Shown here: one piece after another, positions 28,133 to 36,224 of the stretch
How the letters are laid out: every line of letters begins with the position of its first letter
Position numbering within the stretch: position 1 is the stretch's first letter
Assembly (NCBI RefSeq): GCF_008042035.1
Contig: NZ_RDBL01000013.1
Coordinates: forward strand, 1,083,540 to 1,147,539
Reading direction: 5' to 3'
Source of the DNA: Streptomyces sp. col6
Lineage (GTDB): Bacteria > Actinomycetota > Actinomycetes > Streptomycetales > Streptomycetaceae
DNA: 64,000 nt
Program-made: the position numbers and the translations under genes
Notes under the pieces: generated by a model
What the model was told of the DNA's origin: nothing
The model's database searches: none
What the model saw: only the letters and a program-made list of their open reading frames with translations

Positions 28133-28789
28133 GTGAGTCTCGCGGACATACTCGATCCCCTGCAGCAACCCCTGGTGACGGTCCTGGACACCCCGGTCAG
28201 CTGGACCGAGGTGCTGGGCTTCGGCAGCGGGGCGCTCTGCGTCTGGCTCGTGGCCCGCCAGCACGTCGCCAACTGGCCGATCGGCATCGCCAACAACGTC
28301 TTCTTCATCCTGCTGTTCACCCAGTCCGGCCTGTACGCCGACGCCGGACTCCAGATCGTCTTCATCGCCCTCGCCGCGTACGGCTGGTGGACCTGGACCC
28401 ACGGGGGTGGACCAGGGACCGACGGGCTGCCGGTGCGGCGCACCACGCGCACCGAGTGGGTCTGGCTGCTCGTGGCGGGGGCGGTGGGGACCGGCGCGCT
28501 GACCGTCCTGCTCGACCGGGCGACCGACTCGACCGTGCCGTTCTGGGACGCGCTGACCACCGCGCTGTCCCTCGCGGCGACCTACGGGCAGTGCCGCAAG
28601 CTCGTCGAGTCCTGGTGGCTGTGGATCGCCGCCGACCTCGTGTACATCCCGCTGTACGCGTACAAGGAGCTGTACCTGACCTCGCTGCTGTACGTCGGCT
28701 TCCTGACGCTGTGCCTGACCGGCCTGCGCAACTGGCGCCGCGACCTGACCGCAGCCGACCCGCGACGACCTTCGAAGGCCCTGGCATGA
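28133..28789 (+). CDS. pnuC: nicotinamide riboside transporter PnuC
   Basis: 218 residues with about seven membrane helices. Family features: the first helix region VLGFGSGALCVWLVARQHVANWPIG, with NW(P)IG, then WTHGG, and YIPLYAYKELYLTS near the end (Trp/Tyr-rich). PnuC proteins are facilitators; trapping comes from phosphorylation by the kinase encoded next. GTG 28133 has aaggagg 5 bases upstream; an upstream in-frame ATG at 28085 would cross the operator. The stop overlaps the nadR start (atga). Confidence 0.92.
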   Translation: MSLADILDPLQQPLVTVLDTPVSWTEVLGFGSGALCVWLVARQHVANWPIGIANNVFFILLFTQSGLYADAGLQIVFIALAAYGWWTWTHGGGPGTDGLPVRRTTRTEWVWLLVAGAVGTGALTVLLDRATDSTVPFWDALTTALSLAATYGQCRKLVESWWLWIAADLVYIPLYAYKELYLTSLLYVGFLTLCLTGLRNWRRDLTAADPRRPSKALA

Positions 28790-29865
28790 AGCGCTATCCG
28801 CACGGACTCGTGCTCGGCAAGTTCTACCCGCCGCACGCCGGCCACCACCACCTCGTCCGTACCGCCGCCGCCCGCTGCGAACGGCTGACCGTCCTGGTCT
28901 GCGCCGCCTCGGTGGAGTCCGTCCCGCTCGCCGACCGGGTCGACTGGATGCGGCAGGCGCACCCGGACGTGACGGTGGTGGGCGCGGTGGACGACACGCG
29001 CATGGACCTCCACGACCCGGCGATCTGGGACGCCCACATGGCGGTCTTCACGGGGGCGGTGCCCGAGCGTGTGGACGCCGTCTTCACCTCGGAGTCGTAC
29101 GGGGACGAGCTGGCCCGCCGCTTCGGCGCCGAGTCCGTCTGCGTCGACCCCGGCCGCACCGCGTACCCCGTCTCCGGCACCGCCGTCCGCGCGGACCCGG
29201 CCGGCTGCTGGGGCTTCCTCGAAGCGCCGGTCCGGGCGGCGCTCGCCCGCCGCGTCGTCGTCCTCGGCGCGGAGTCCACCGGCACCACCACGCTGGCCCG
29301 CGCGCTCGCCGCGCACTACCGGCAGCGTGGCGGCGTCTGGGCGTACACGGGGTACGTGGCCGAGTACGGGCGCGAGTTCAGCGAACGGAAGCTCGCCGAG
29401 CTGCGCGAACGGTGGCCCCGGGCCCAGTGGGAGGACGTCACCCTCTCCACCCACGACTTCCCGCACATCGCCGAGACGCAGAACGCCCGCGAGGAGGATG
29501 CCGCCCGCACCGGCTCCCCGGTGCTCTTCTGCGACACGGACTCCTTCGCCACCACCGTCTGGCACGAGCGGTACGTCGGCGGCCGCAACCCCCTCGTCGA
29601 GCGCATCGCCGACCGGGCCGCCCACCACCTGTGGCTGCTCACCGACCACGAGGGTGTCGCCTTCGAGGACGACGGGCTGCGCGACGGCGAGGAGCTGCGG
29701 CCCTGGATGACCGACCGGTTCCGGGCCGAACTCACCCGCACCGGAAGGCCGTTCGTCGAACTGACCGGCAGCCGTGAGGTGCGCCTCGCCCGCGCGGTGG
29801 AGGCCGTCGACGCGCTGCTCGCCGAGGGCTGGGACTTCGCCGCGCCCCTCCCGGAGCACCGATGA
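28786..29865 (+). CDS. nadR: NadR-type NMN adenylyltransferase / ribosylnicotinamide kinase-like protein
   Basis: 359 residues. The N-terminal nucleotidyltransferase domain has GKFYPPHAGHHHLV (a GxFxPxHxGH site) and SGTAVRADP in the place of the ISGT region. The C-terminal domain begins VVVLGAESTGTTTLARAL: it is in the position of the NadR kinase P-loop, but the P-loop Lys is Thr167. Asp/Glu-rich catalytic regions follow (LFCDTDSFATTVW, LTDHEGVAFEDDGLRDG). NadR without the DNA-binding domain would convert imported nicotinamide riboside to NMN and then NAD. ATG 28786 overlaps the pnuC stop, and its stop overlaps nrtR. Confidence 0.87.
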   Translation: MKRYPHGLVLGKFYPPHAGHHHLVRTAAARCERLTVLVCAASVESVPLADRVDWMRQAHPDVTVVGAVDDTRMDLHDPAIWDAHMAVFTGAVPERVDAVFTSESYGDELARRFGAESVCVDPGRTAYPVSGTAVRADPAGCWGFLEAPVRAALARRVVVLGAESTGTTTLARALAAHYRQRGGVWAYTGYVAEYGREFSERKLAELRERWPRAQWEDVTLSTHDFPHIAETQNAREEDAARTGSPVLFCDTDSFATTVWHERYVGGRNPLVERIADRAAHHLWLLTDHEGVAFEDDGLRDGEELRPWMTDRFRAELTRTGRPFVELTGSREVRLARAVEAVDALLAEGWDFAAPLPEHR

Positions 29866-30596
29866 GCGCCGCCGCCCCCGAGGGCTACGACCCACGTGCC
29901 TTCGAGCCGTTCGCGGTCACCGTCGACCTGGCCGTGTTCACGGTCCGCGACTCCCGGCTGCACGTCCTGCTCGTCGAACGCGGCGAGGCACCGTACAAGG
30001 GCCACTGGGCGCTGCCCGGCGGCTTCCTGCTGCCCCGCGAGTCCGCCGGGGCCGCCGCCCGCCGCGAACTGGCCGAGGAGACCGGGCTGAGCGACGCCAC
30101 CGTCTCGGGTCTCCACCTGGAGCAGCTGCGCACCTACAGCGACCCGGACCGCGACCCCAGGATGCGCGTCGTCTCCGTCGCCCACACCGCCCTTGTCCCC
30201 GACCTGCCCGAGCCGCGCGGCGGCGGCGACGCGGCGGGCGCCCGCTGGTGGGACGCCGCCCGGACCGGCACCCTCGCCTTCGACCACGACCGCATCCTCG
30301 CCGACGCCCGCGACCGGGTCGGCGCCAAGCTCGAATACACCTGCCTGGCCACCGCGTTCTGCCCGCCGCACTTCACCCTGGGCGAGCTGCAACAGGTCTA
30401 CGAGACGGTCTGGGGCGTCGATCTCGACCGCCCCAACTTCCGCCGCAAGGTCCTCGCGACCCCGGGCTTCGTCGAGCCCGCCGAAGGCGCCCCCCGCCGC
30501 ACCGGCGGCCGGGGCAAACCCGCCGCCCTGTACCGCGCGGGCGACGCCACCGCATTGCACCCTCCGCTGCTGCGACCCGAAGGACGACAGGCATGA
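29862..30596 (+). CDS. nrtR: NrtR-type NUDIX-related transcriptional regulator of NAD metabolism
   Basis: 244 residues. The NUDIX domain (about 15-150) keeps a complete NUDIX box, GFLLPRESAG then RRELAEETGL (residues 54-76). The C-terminal part has FTLGELQQVYETVWGVDLD and RPNFRRKVLATPGFVE, the winged-helix typical of NrtR. Members repress NAD synthesis and salvage genes and are released by ADP-ribose or related compounds. The intact box means it could also hydrolyse ADP-ribose. Overlaps both neighbours by 4 bases (atga). The palindrome before pnuC is its likely target. Confidence 0.9.
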   Translation: MSAAAPEGYDPRAFEPFAVTVDLAVFTVRDSRLHVLLVERGEAPYKGHWALPGGFLLPRESAGAAARRELAEETGLSDATVSGLHLEQLRTYSDPDRDPRMRVVSVAHTALVPDLPEPRGGGDAAGARWWDAARTGTLAFDHDRILADARDRVGAKLEYTCLATAFCPPHFTLGELQQVYETVWGVDLDRPNFRRKVLATPGFVEPAEGAPRRTGGRGKPAALYRAGDATALHPPLLRPEGRQA

Positions 30597-31609
30597 CCAC
30601 GATCCGTACGAAGGGCGCCGCGACCGGCGCGCTGACCGGCCTCGCGCTCGGCGACGCGCTGGGGTTCCCCACCGAGTTCAACGATGTGCCGTCGATTCTC
30701 GCCAAGTGCGGCCCCTGGCGGGAGATGGAGCTGCCCACGCCCGCCTTCGTCACCGACGACACCCAGATGACCCTGGCCCTGGGCCGGGGCATCCGCACCG
30801 CCGTGGACGGCGGGCCGCTGTCCCCCCAGCGGATGGCGGGCCCGGTGCGCGCCGAGTTCGTCGCCTGGTACCACTCGCCCGACAACAACCGCGCCCCCGG
30901 CCGCACCTGCCTGGAGGCCTGCGAACTCCTCGACGGCGACCGCGTCTGGCAGGAGGCGAGCCGGACCGGCTCCAAGGGCTGCGGCGCCAACATGCGCGTC
31001 GCGCCCGTCGGCCTGGTGCCCGGCCTCAGCGACGAGCAGCGCGCCGGGGCGGCCCAGCTCCAGTCCGCCCTCACCCACGGCCACCCGACGGCCCTGGCCG
31101 CCTCCGACCTGACGGCCCGCGCGGTGTACCTGCTCGCCCAGGGCGCCGAACCCCTCGGCCTGATCGGCCGGCTGCGCTCCTACGCGTACGAGAACCGCGA
31201 CCGCTACCTCACCCGGTGGCTCGGGGACCTGTGGCGCCACACACACGACGCCTCGCCCGAGGCGTTCATCGCCCGGGGCTGGGACGACTGCCTCGCCGCG
31301 CTGGAGACGGTGCAGGACGCCCTGCGGAACCCGTCCCCGGAGACCGACCCCTGCGAGGCGACCGGCGACGGCTGGATCGCCGAGGAGGCCCTCGCCACCG
31401 CCCTGCACTGCTTCCTGCTCTTCCCGGACGAACCCGTCACCGCCCTGCGCCGGGCCGCCTGCACCCGGGGCGACTCCGACTCGATCGCCTCCCTGACCGG
31501 CGCACTGTCCGGCGCCCACCTGGGCGCCACGGCCTGGCCCGCCGCATGGTCCGACCGGATCGAGTACCGGAGCGACCTGCTGTCACTGGCGGCGCTCTGG
31601 GACGCTTGA
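30593..31609 (+). CDS. ADP-ribosylglycohydrolase family protein
   Basis: 338 residues. Di-metal motifs of the DraG/ARH fold are intact: LALGDALGFPTEF near the N-terminus, TDDTQMTLAL (Thr54-Asp55-Asp56) and GDSDSIASLTGALSGAHLG (Asp294, Asp296) near the C-terminus. The family removes ADP-ribose from proteins or from small or nucleic-acid substrates; the substrate cannot be read from the sequence. ATG 30593 overlaps the nrtR stop, and the next gene starts 3 bases after its stop, so it is part of the NAD operon. Confidence 0.92.
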   Translation: MTTIRTKGAATGALTGLALGDALGFPTEFNDVPSILAKCGPWREMELPTPAFVTDDTQMTLALGRGIRTAVDGGPLSPQRMAGPVRAEFVAWYHSPDNNRAPGRTCLEACELLDGDRVWQEASRTGSKGCGANMRVAPVGLVPGLSDEQRAGAAQLQSALTHGHPTALAASDLTARAVYLLAQGAEPLGLIGRLRSYAYENRDRYLTRWLGDLWRHTHDASPEAFIARGWDDCLAALETVQDALRNPSPETDPCEATGDGWIAEEALATALHCFLLFPDEPVTALRRAACTRGDSDSIASLTGALSGAHLGATAWPAAWSDRIEYRSDLLSLAALWDA

Positions 31610-31612
31610 GCC

Positions 31613-32395
31613 ATGCCTTCGCACACCACGCTCCTCCAGGAGGCCGGTCTCCCGGTCACCGACCTCGGCCCGGTCCTCGCCGGCGAACGCCACCCGCTGC
31701 TCTTCGCCACAGTCTCCGGGGCTCACCTGTACGGGTTTCCGTCCCGGGACTCGGACGTGGACATGCGCGGGGTCCATCTGCTGCCCGCCGAGGACCTCGT
31801 CGGGCTGCGGGAGCCCGAGGAGACCCGCTCGCGGATGTGGGACCGGGACGGGGTGGAGATGGACCTCGTCACGCACGACCTGCGCAAGTTCGTCCGGCTG
31901 ATGCTGAAGCCGAACGGCTACGTGCTGGAGCAGCTGCTCTCGCCGCTGGTCGTGCACACCACCCCGCCGCACGCCGAACTGGTGGCCCTCGCCCCGCAGG
32001 TCCTCACCCGCAACCACGCCCACCACTACCGGGGCTTCGCCACCACCCAGTGGCGGCTCTTCGAGCGGACCGGTGAGCTCAAGCCACTCCTGTACACCTT
32101 CCGGGCGCTGCTCACCGGCATCCACCTGATGCGCACCGGTGAGGTGCTGGCCCACCTGCCGACGCTCCTCGCCCGTGTCGAGGCGCCCGGCTACCTGCCC
32201 GGCCTGATCGCGGCCAAGGCCGACGCCGAGCACGGGGGAGCGGACGGCGTGGACGCCGCGGCGGTGGGCCGGGACGTCGAGGCGCTGCACGGGGTCCTCG
32301 ACGCGGCGCGGGAGGCGTCACAGCTCCTGGACCGGGCGGGCGGCCTCGACGCGCTCCACGCGCTCGTGGTGCGGACCCGGCTCTCAGCGCGCTGA
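31613..32395 (+). CDS. nucleotidyltransferase-fold protein (COG3541-like), first copy
   Basis: 260 residues. The polymerase-beta-type signature is SGAHLYGFPSRDSDVD (Gly36; Asp46, Asp48 and Asp50) with a third acidic candidate in VEMDLVTHDL. KPNGYVLEQLLSP and the following helical region match the predicted nucleotidyltransferase group typified by YcgL-like proteins. Such enzymes could add a nucleotide to a protein, RNA or small molecule; the reaction is unknown. It follows the ADP-ribosylglycohydrolase gene by 3 bases with aggagg-like sequence absent, suggesting coupling. Its 3' end overlaps the convergent paralogue by 12 bases. Confidence 0.85.
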   Translation: MPSHTTLLQEAGLPVTDLGPVLAGERHPLLFATVSGAHLYGFPSRDSDVDMRGVHLLPAEDLVGLREPEETRSRMWDRDGVEMDLVTHDLRKFVRLMLKPNGYVLEQLLSPLVVHTTPPHAELVALAPQVLTRNHAHHYRGFATTQWRLFERTGELKPLLYTFRALLTGIHLMRTGEVLAHLPTLLARVEAPGYLPGLIAAKADAEHGGADGVDAAAVGRDVEALHGVLDAAREASQLLDRAGGLDALHALVVRTRLSAR

Positions 32396-33085
32396 CGCCA
32401 CCGCCGACGCCCGGCGCGTGCGTACCAGGAAGTCCTCCACGCGCGCCCGGTCCGGTTCGGCGGGCAGGGGGGAGGCGGGGGCCGCCGCGTCGTTCTCGGC
32501 GGTCAGGCGGGTCATGCGGCGCTCCACCTCGGGCCAGGGGACCTCGCCGCGCCTGACCGCGAGCAGGTCCTCGCGGGCCTCGCCCACCTCGATGTCCAGG
32601 GTGCCGGTGCGCAGCAGGTCCCGGCAGCTCGCCAGGAGCCGCAGCAGATGCATGGCGTGCTTCCAGCGCGGGGCGCCGTACTGGCGGACGTCCGCCTCCA
32701 GCTTCCGGCGCTGGGCCACGGCATAGCGTACGAACGAGTCGTGCGCCCGCCGGGAGAGGAACGCCCCGCGCAGCGCGAGCAGCTCCCGGCCGGTGGCGTC
32801 GACGTGGTCCACGAGCGGCGAGTGCAGGCATTCCAGCACATTGGGGTTGGCGCGCAGGGCCAGCTCGCAGAAGCGTTCCAGCTCCCAGGAGAACTGCTCC
32901 TCGGCCGGGCCCTCGATGTGCGTGGGCGGCTTCTCGAAGCGCCAGAAGAGTGGGGTGGGCGCGAGGAACACCCCCCGCCGGTCGGTGTCGCTGTCCTCCG
33001 TGGCGAGACCGAAGGCACGCGACCCCATCACACAGGAGTAGACCGTGTGGCCCCGCACCAGGTCCTCGTCGTCCGGAGTGATCAT
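32384..33085 (-). CDS. nucleotidyltransferase-fold protein (COG3541-like), second copy
   Basis: 233 residues. Same architecture as its convergent neighbour: MGSRAFGLATEDSDTD (Gly21-Ser22; Asp31, Asp33 and Asp35), a possible third acid in FSWELERF, and NPNVLECLHSP aligning with the neighbour's PNGYVLEQLLSP. The sequence TPLFWRFEKPPTHIEG lies between. The active-site residues appear intact. ATG 33085 starts the gene, divergent from aroH with 128 bases between. The two paralogues are similar in plan but clearly diverged, so this is not a recent duplication. Confidence 0.85.
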   Translation of the reverse strand: MITPDDEDLVRGHTVYSCVMGSRAFGLATEDSDTDRRGVFLAPTPLFWRFEKPPTHIEGPAEEQFSWELERFCELALRANPNVLECLHSPLVDHVDATGRELLALRGAFLSRRAHDSFVRYAVAQRRKLEADVRQYGAPRWKHAMHLLRLLASCRDLLRTGTLDIEVGEAREDLLAVRRGEVPWPEVERRMTRLTAENDAAAPASPLPAEPDRARVEDFLVRTRRASAVASAR

Positions 33086-33213
33086 GCCGGGAGGTTACGC
33101 GAGGACCGGGCGCGGGCGCGTCTCATAAAAAGGGCGGGCGGGCACGGGACCCCGCCGTCCCTCTACGCTGATCACACACGCACGAAGCGGTACGGACGAG
33201 CAAGGAGCATGAC

Positions 33214-33576
33214 GTGGCGGTACGAGCGGTCCGCGGAGCCGTCCAGCTGGAGCGGGACGAGGCCGGGCACATGGACGAGCAGGTCAGCGCCCTGCTCACC
33301 GCCATCCTGGAGCGGAACGAACTCGTCGCGGACGACCTGATCAGCATCTGGTTCACGGCCACGCCGGACCTGCACAGCGACTTCCCGGCCGCCGCCGCAC
33401 GCGGCATCGGGATCGTCGACGTACCGCTGATCTGCGCCCAGGAACTGGACATCGAGGGCGCCATGCCCCGGGTCGTCCGCATCCTCGCGCACGTCGAGAC
33501 GTATCTGTCCAAGGCCGAGATCAACCACGTCTACCTCGGCGCCACCGCCGCCCTGCGCAAGGACATCGCCCAGTGA
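33214..33576 (+). CDS. aroH: chorismate mutase, AroH class
   Basis: 120 residues, the right size for the monofunctional AroH trimer. AVRAVRGAVQ holds the N-terminal active-site Arg, and IWFTATPDLHSDFPAAAAR is the family signature. It converts chorismate to prephenate. GTG 33214 has aaggagc 9 bases upstream. The stop overlaps the tyrA start (gtga), matching the pathway order. Confidence 0.95.
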   Translation: MAVRAVRGAVQLERDEAGHMDEQVSALLTAILERNELVADDLISIWFTATPDLHSDFPAAAARGIGIVDVPLICAQELDIEGAMPRVVRILAHVETYLSKAEINHVYLGATAALRKDIAQ

Positions 33577-34658
33577 GAACCGCCGTCGTCATCGGTACCG
33601 GCCTCGTCGGCACCTCCGCGGCCCTCGCCCTCGCGAGCCGCGGCATCACCGTCCACCTCGTCGACCATGACCCCGAGTCGGCCGCGACCGCCGCCGCGCT
33701 CGGCGCGGGTACGAACGAGCCGCCCGAGGGCCGCGTCGACCTGGCCGTCGTGGCCGTGCCGCCCGCCCACACCGCGACCGTGCTCGCCGCCGCCATGCGC
33801 GACGGCGTCGCCCGCGGCTACCTGGACGTCGCCAGCGTGAAGGGCGGCCCGCGCCGCGAGCTGGAGGCGCTGGGGGCCGACCTCACCCCGTACATCGGCA
33901 CGCACCCCATGGCCGGCAAGGAGCGCTCCGGACCGCTCGCGGCCACCGCCGACCTGTTCGAGGGGCGGCCCTGGGTCCTCACCCCGACCCGGGACACCGA
34001 CACCGAGGTGCTGAACCTGGCGCTCGAACTGGTCGCGCTGTGCCGTGCCGTGCCGGTCGTCATGGACGCCGACGCGCATGACCGGGCCGTCGCCCTCGTC
34101 TCGCACACCCCGCAGCTGATCTCGTCGATGGTCGCCGCCCGGCTGGAGGACGCCGACGAGACCGCGGTGCGCCTGTGCGGGCAGGGGATCAGGGATGTGA
34201 CCAGGATCGCGGCCTCCGACCCGCGGATGTGGGTGGAGATCCTGTCCGCCAACCCGGGCCCGGTCGCCGACGTCCTCGCCGGCGTCGCCGCGGACCTGGA
34301 GGAGACCGTGACGGCGCTGCGCGGGCTCCAGTCCGCCGACGAGGACAAGCGGCGCGCCGGCACCGAAGGCATCCGCTCCGTGCTGAGCCGGGGCAACGCG
34401 GGCCGCGTCCGGGTGCCGGGGAAGCACGGCGCCGCCCCCGCCTCGTACGAGGTTGTGGCCGTCCTCATCAGCGACCGCCCCGGCGAACTGGCCGCGATCT
34501 TCGCCGACGCCGGCCGGTCCGGGATCAACATCGAGGACGTGCGCATCGAGCACGCCACCGGCCAGCAGGCGGGCCTCGTCCAGCTCATGGTCGAACCCAG
34601 CGCCGCCCCGGCCCTGGCCGCCGCCCTCCGCGAGCGCGGCTGGTCGATCCGGCAGTAG
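33573..34658 (+). CDS. tyrA: prephenate dehydrogenase with C-terminal ACT domain
   Basis: 361 residues. NAD-binding loop VIGTGLVGTSAALAL, catalytic His in GTHPMAGKE and VSHTPQLIS, and a C-terminal ACT-like domain from about residue 285 (VAVLISDRPGELAAIFADAG). It oxidatively decarboxylates prephenate toward tyrosine; the ACT domain is a plausible tyrosine sensor. GTG 33573 overlaps aroH by 4 bases. Confidence 0.95.
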   Translation: MRTAVVIGTGLVGTSAALALASRGITVHLVDHDPESAATAAALGAGTNEPPEGRVDLAVVAVPPAHTATVLAAAMRDGVARGYLDVASVKGGPRRELEALGADLTPYIGTHPMAGKERSGPLAATADLFEGRPWVLTPTRDTDTEVLNLALELVALCRAVPVVMDADAHDRAVALVSHTPQLISSMVAARLEDADETAVRLCGQGIRDVTRIAASDPRMWVEILSANPGPVADVLAGVAADLEETVTALRGLQSADEDKRRAGTEGIRSVLSRGNAGRVRVPGKHGAAPASYEVVAVLISDRPGELAAIFADAGRSGINIEDVRIEHATGQQAGLVQLMVEPSAAPALAAALRERGWSIRQ

Positions 34659-34796
34659 GACCGGCGGCGCGGCACCCCGGTCGCACAGTTGTCCACAGGG
34701 GTGGTCGGACCCGTCCCGGTACTCGGTAACCTTGTGCGGGGCGGGTTCACGCGTCCCGTCCAGCCCGCCCCGAGCACCAGGAAGGTGTCCACCACC

Positions 34797-35501
34797 GTGG
34801 AAACCGTAAGCGCCGCCGTCCGGACCGCCCCGGCCGCAGTGATCGTCGCCATCGACGGCCCCTCCGGCACCGGCAAGTCCAGCACCTCCAAGGCCGTCGC
34901 CGCCCAGCTCGGCCTGAGCTACCTGGACACCGGCGCCCAGTACCGCGCCATCACCTGGTGGATGCTGAACAACGGCATCGACGTGTCGGATGCGGCCCAG
35001 GTCGCGACTGCCGCCGCCAAGCCGGTCATCGTCTCCGGCACCGACCCGGCCGCCCCCACGATCACCGTCGACGGCGAGGACGCCTCCGGCCCGATCCGCA
35101 CCCAGGAGGTCACCTCCCGGGTCAGCGCCGTCAGCGCCGTCCCCGAGGTGCGCACCCTGATCACCGAGCTCCAGCGCACCATCGCCGCGAGCGCGGAGAA
35201 GGGCATCGTGGTCGAGGGCCGCGACATCGGCACCACCGTGCTGCCCGACGCCGACCTCAAGATCTTCCTCACCGCGTCGCCGGAGGCCCGCGCCGCCCGC
35301 CGCAGCGGTGAGGTCAAGGGCTCCGATCTCGCCGCCACCAAGGAGGCGCTGATCAAGCGGGACGCCGCCGACTCCGGCCGCAAGACCTCGCCGCTCGCCA
35401 AGGCGGACGACGCGGTCGAGGTGGACACCACCGAGCTGACGCTCCAGCAGGTCATCGAGTGCGTCGTCACCCTCGTCGGGGAGAAGCGGGCCGCGAAGTG
35501 A
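34797..35501 (+). CDS. cmk: cytidylate kinase
   Basis: 234 residues. P-loop AIDGPSGTGKSSTSKA, YLDTGAQYRAITW and VEGRDIGTTVLPDA are the Cmk signatures. It phosphorylates CMP and dCMP. Candidate starts are GTG 34797 (aggaagg 11 bases upstream) and GTG 34785 (too close to that site), both giving short non-conserved leaders; 34797 is my choice. The 138-base gap after tyrA should contain a promoter. Stop overlaps the acyltransferase start. Gene order cmk-(acyltransferase)-der parallels Rv1712-Rv1713. Confidence 0.93.
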   Translation: METVSAAVRTAPAAVIVAIDGPSGTGKSSTSKAVAAQLGLSYLDTGAQYRAITWWMLNNGIDVSDAAQVATAAAKPVIVSGTDPAAPTITVDGEDASGPIRTQEVTSRVSAVSAVPEVRTLITELQRTIAASAEKGIVVEGRDIGTTVLPDADLKIFLTASPEARAARRSGEVKGSDLAATKEALIKRDAADSGRKTSPLAKADDAVEVDTTELTLQQVIECVVTLVGEKRAAK

Positions 35502-36160
35502 CCGACGCCACGAGCACGCCCTCGCCGCGTGGCGCGGCGGTCGGGCGCGGCATCGGGATCGGGCTGATGTACGGGCTCTTCAAGCCCCGTGTGCTCGGCG
35601 CCTGGCGGGTCCCCGCCTCCGGACCCGTCATACTCGCGGTGAACCACTCGCACAACATCGACGGGCCGATGCTGATGGGCACCGCGCCCAGGCCCGTCCA
35701 CTTCCTGATCAAGAAAGAGGCGTTCGTCGGCCCCCTGGACCCGTTCCTGCGCGGAATCGGCCAGCTGAAGGTGGACCGTACGATCGCCGACCGCACCGCC
35801 GTCACCCGCGCGCTCGGCGTGCTGGAGGACGGCGGGGTGCTCGGGATATTCCCCGAGGGCACCAGGGGCGACGGAGACTTCGCCTCGCTGCGCGCCGGGC
35901 TCGCGTACTTCGCGGTACGCAGCGGGGCGCCGATCGTGCCCGTGGCCGTCCTGGGAAGCACCGAGCGCCGCGGACGGTTGATATCGGCACTGCCGCCGCT
36001 GCGCAGCCGCGTGGACGTCGTCTTCGGAGAGCCCTTCGAAGCCGGTGACGGCAGTGGCCGGCGTACGCGCAAGGCGCTCGACGAGGCCACGCTGCGCATC
36101 CAGGCCCGGCTGACCGGCCACCTGGAGCATGCCGGGCGCCTCACCGGGCGCACCGGGTAA
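35498..36160 (+). CDS. PlsC-like 1-acyl-glycerol-3-phosphate acyltransferase
   Basis: 220 residues. The HX4D box is in VNHSHNIDGPML and the second motif is FPEGTRGDG. A VAVLGSTERR segment and a C-terminal helix complete the fold. It would acylate lysophosphatidic acid or a related acceptor at the membrane; no obvious transmembrane helix, so probably peripheral. GTG 35498 overlaps the cmk stop by 4 bases. An acyltransferase between cmk and der is also seen in other bacteria. Confidence 0.9.
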   Translation: MTDATSTPSPRGAAVGRGIGIGLMYGLFKPRVLGAWRVPASGPVILAVNHSHNIDGPMLMGTAPRPVHFLIKKEAFVGPLDPFLRGIGQLKVDRTIADRTAVTRALGVLEDGGVLGIFPEGTRGDGDFASLRAGLAYFAVRSGAPIVPVAVLGSTERRGRLISALPPLRSRVDVVFGEPFEAGDGSGRRTRKALDEATLRIQARLTGHLEHAGRLTGRTG

Positions 36161-36224
36161 GACTTGAGTAGTGGACCGCGCGCTGCGGGGTCCATCGATG
36201 ATGATGCAAAGAGGAACGGACTTC

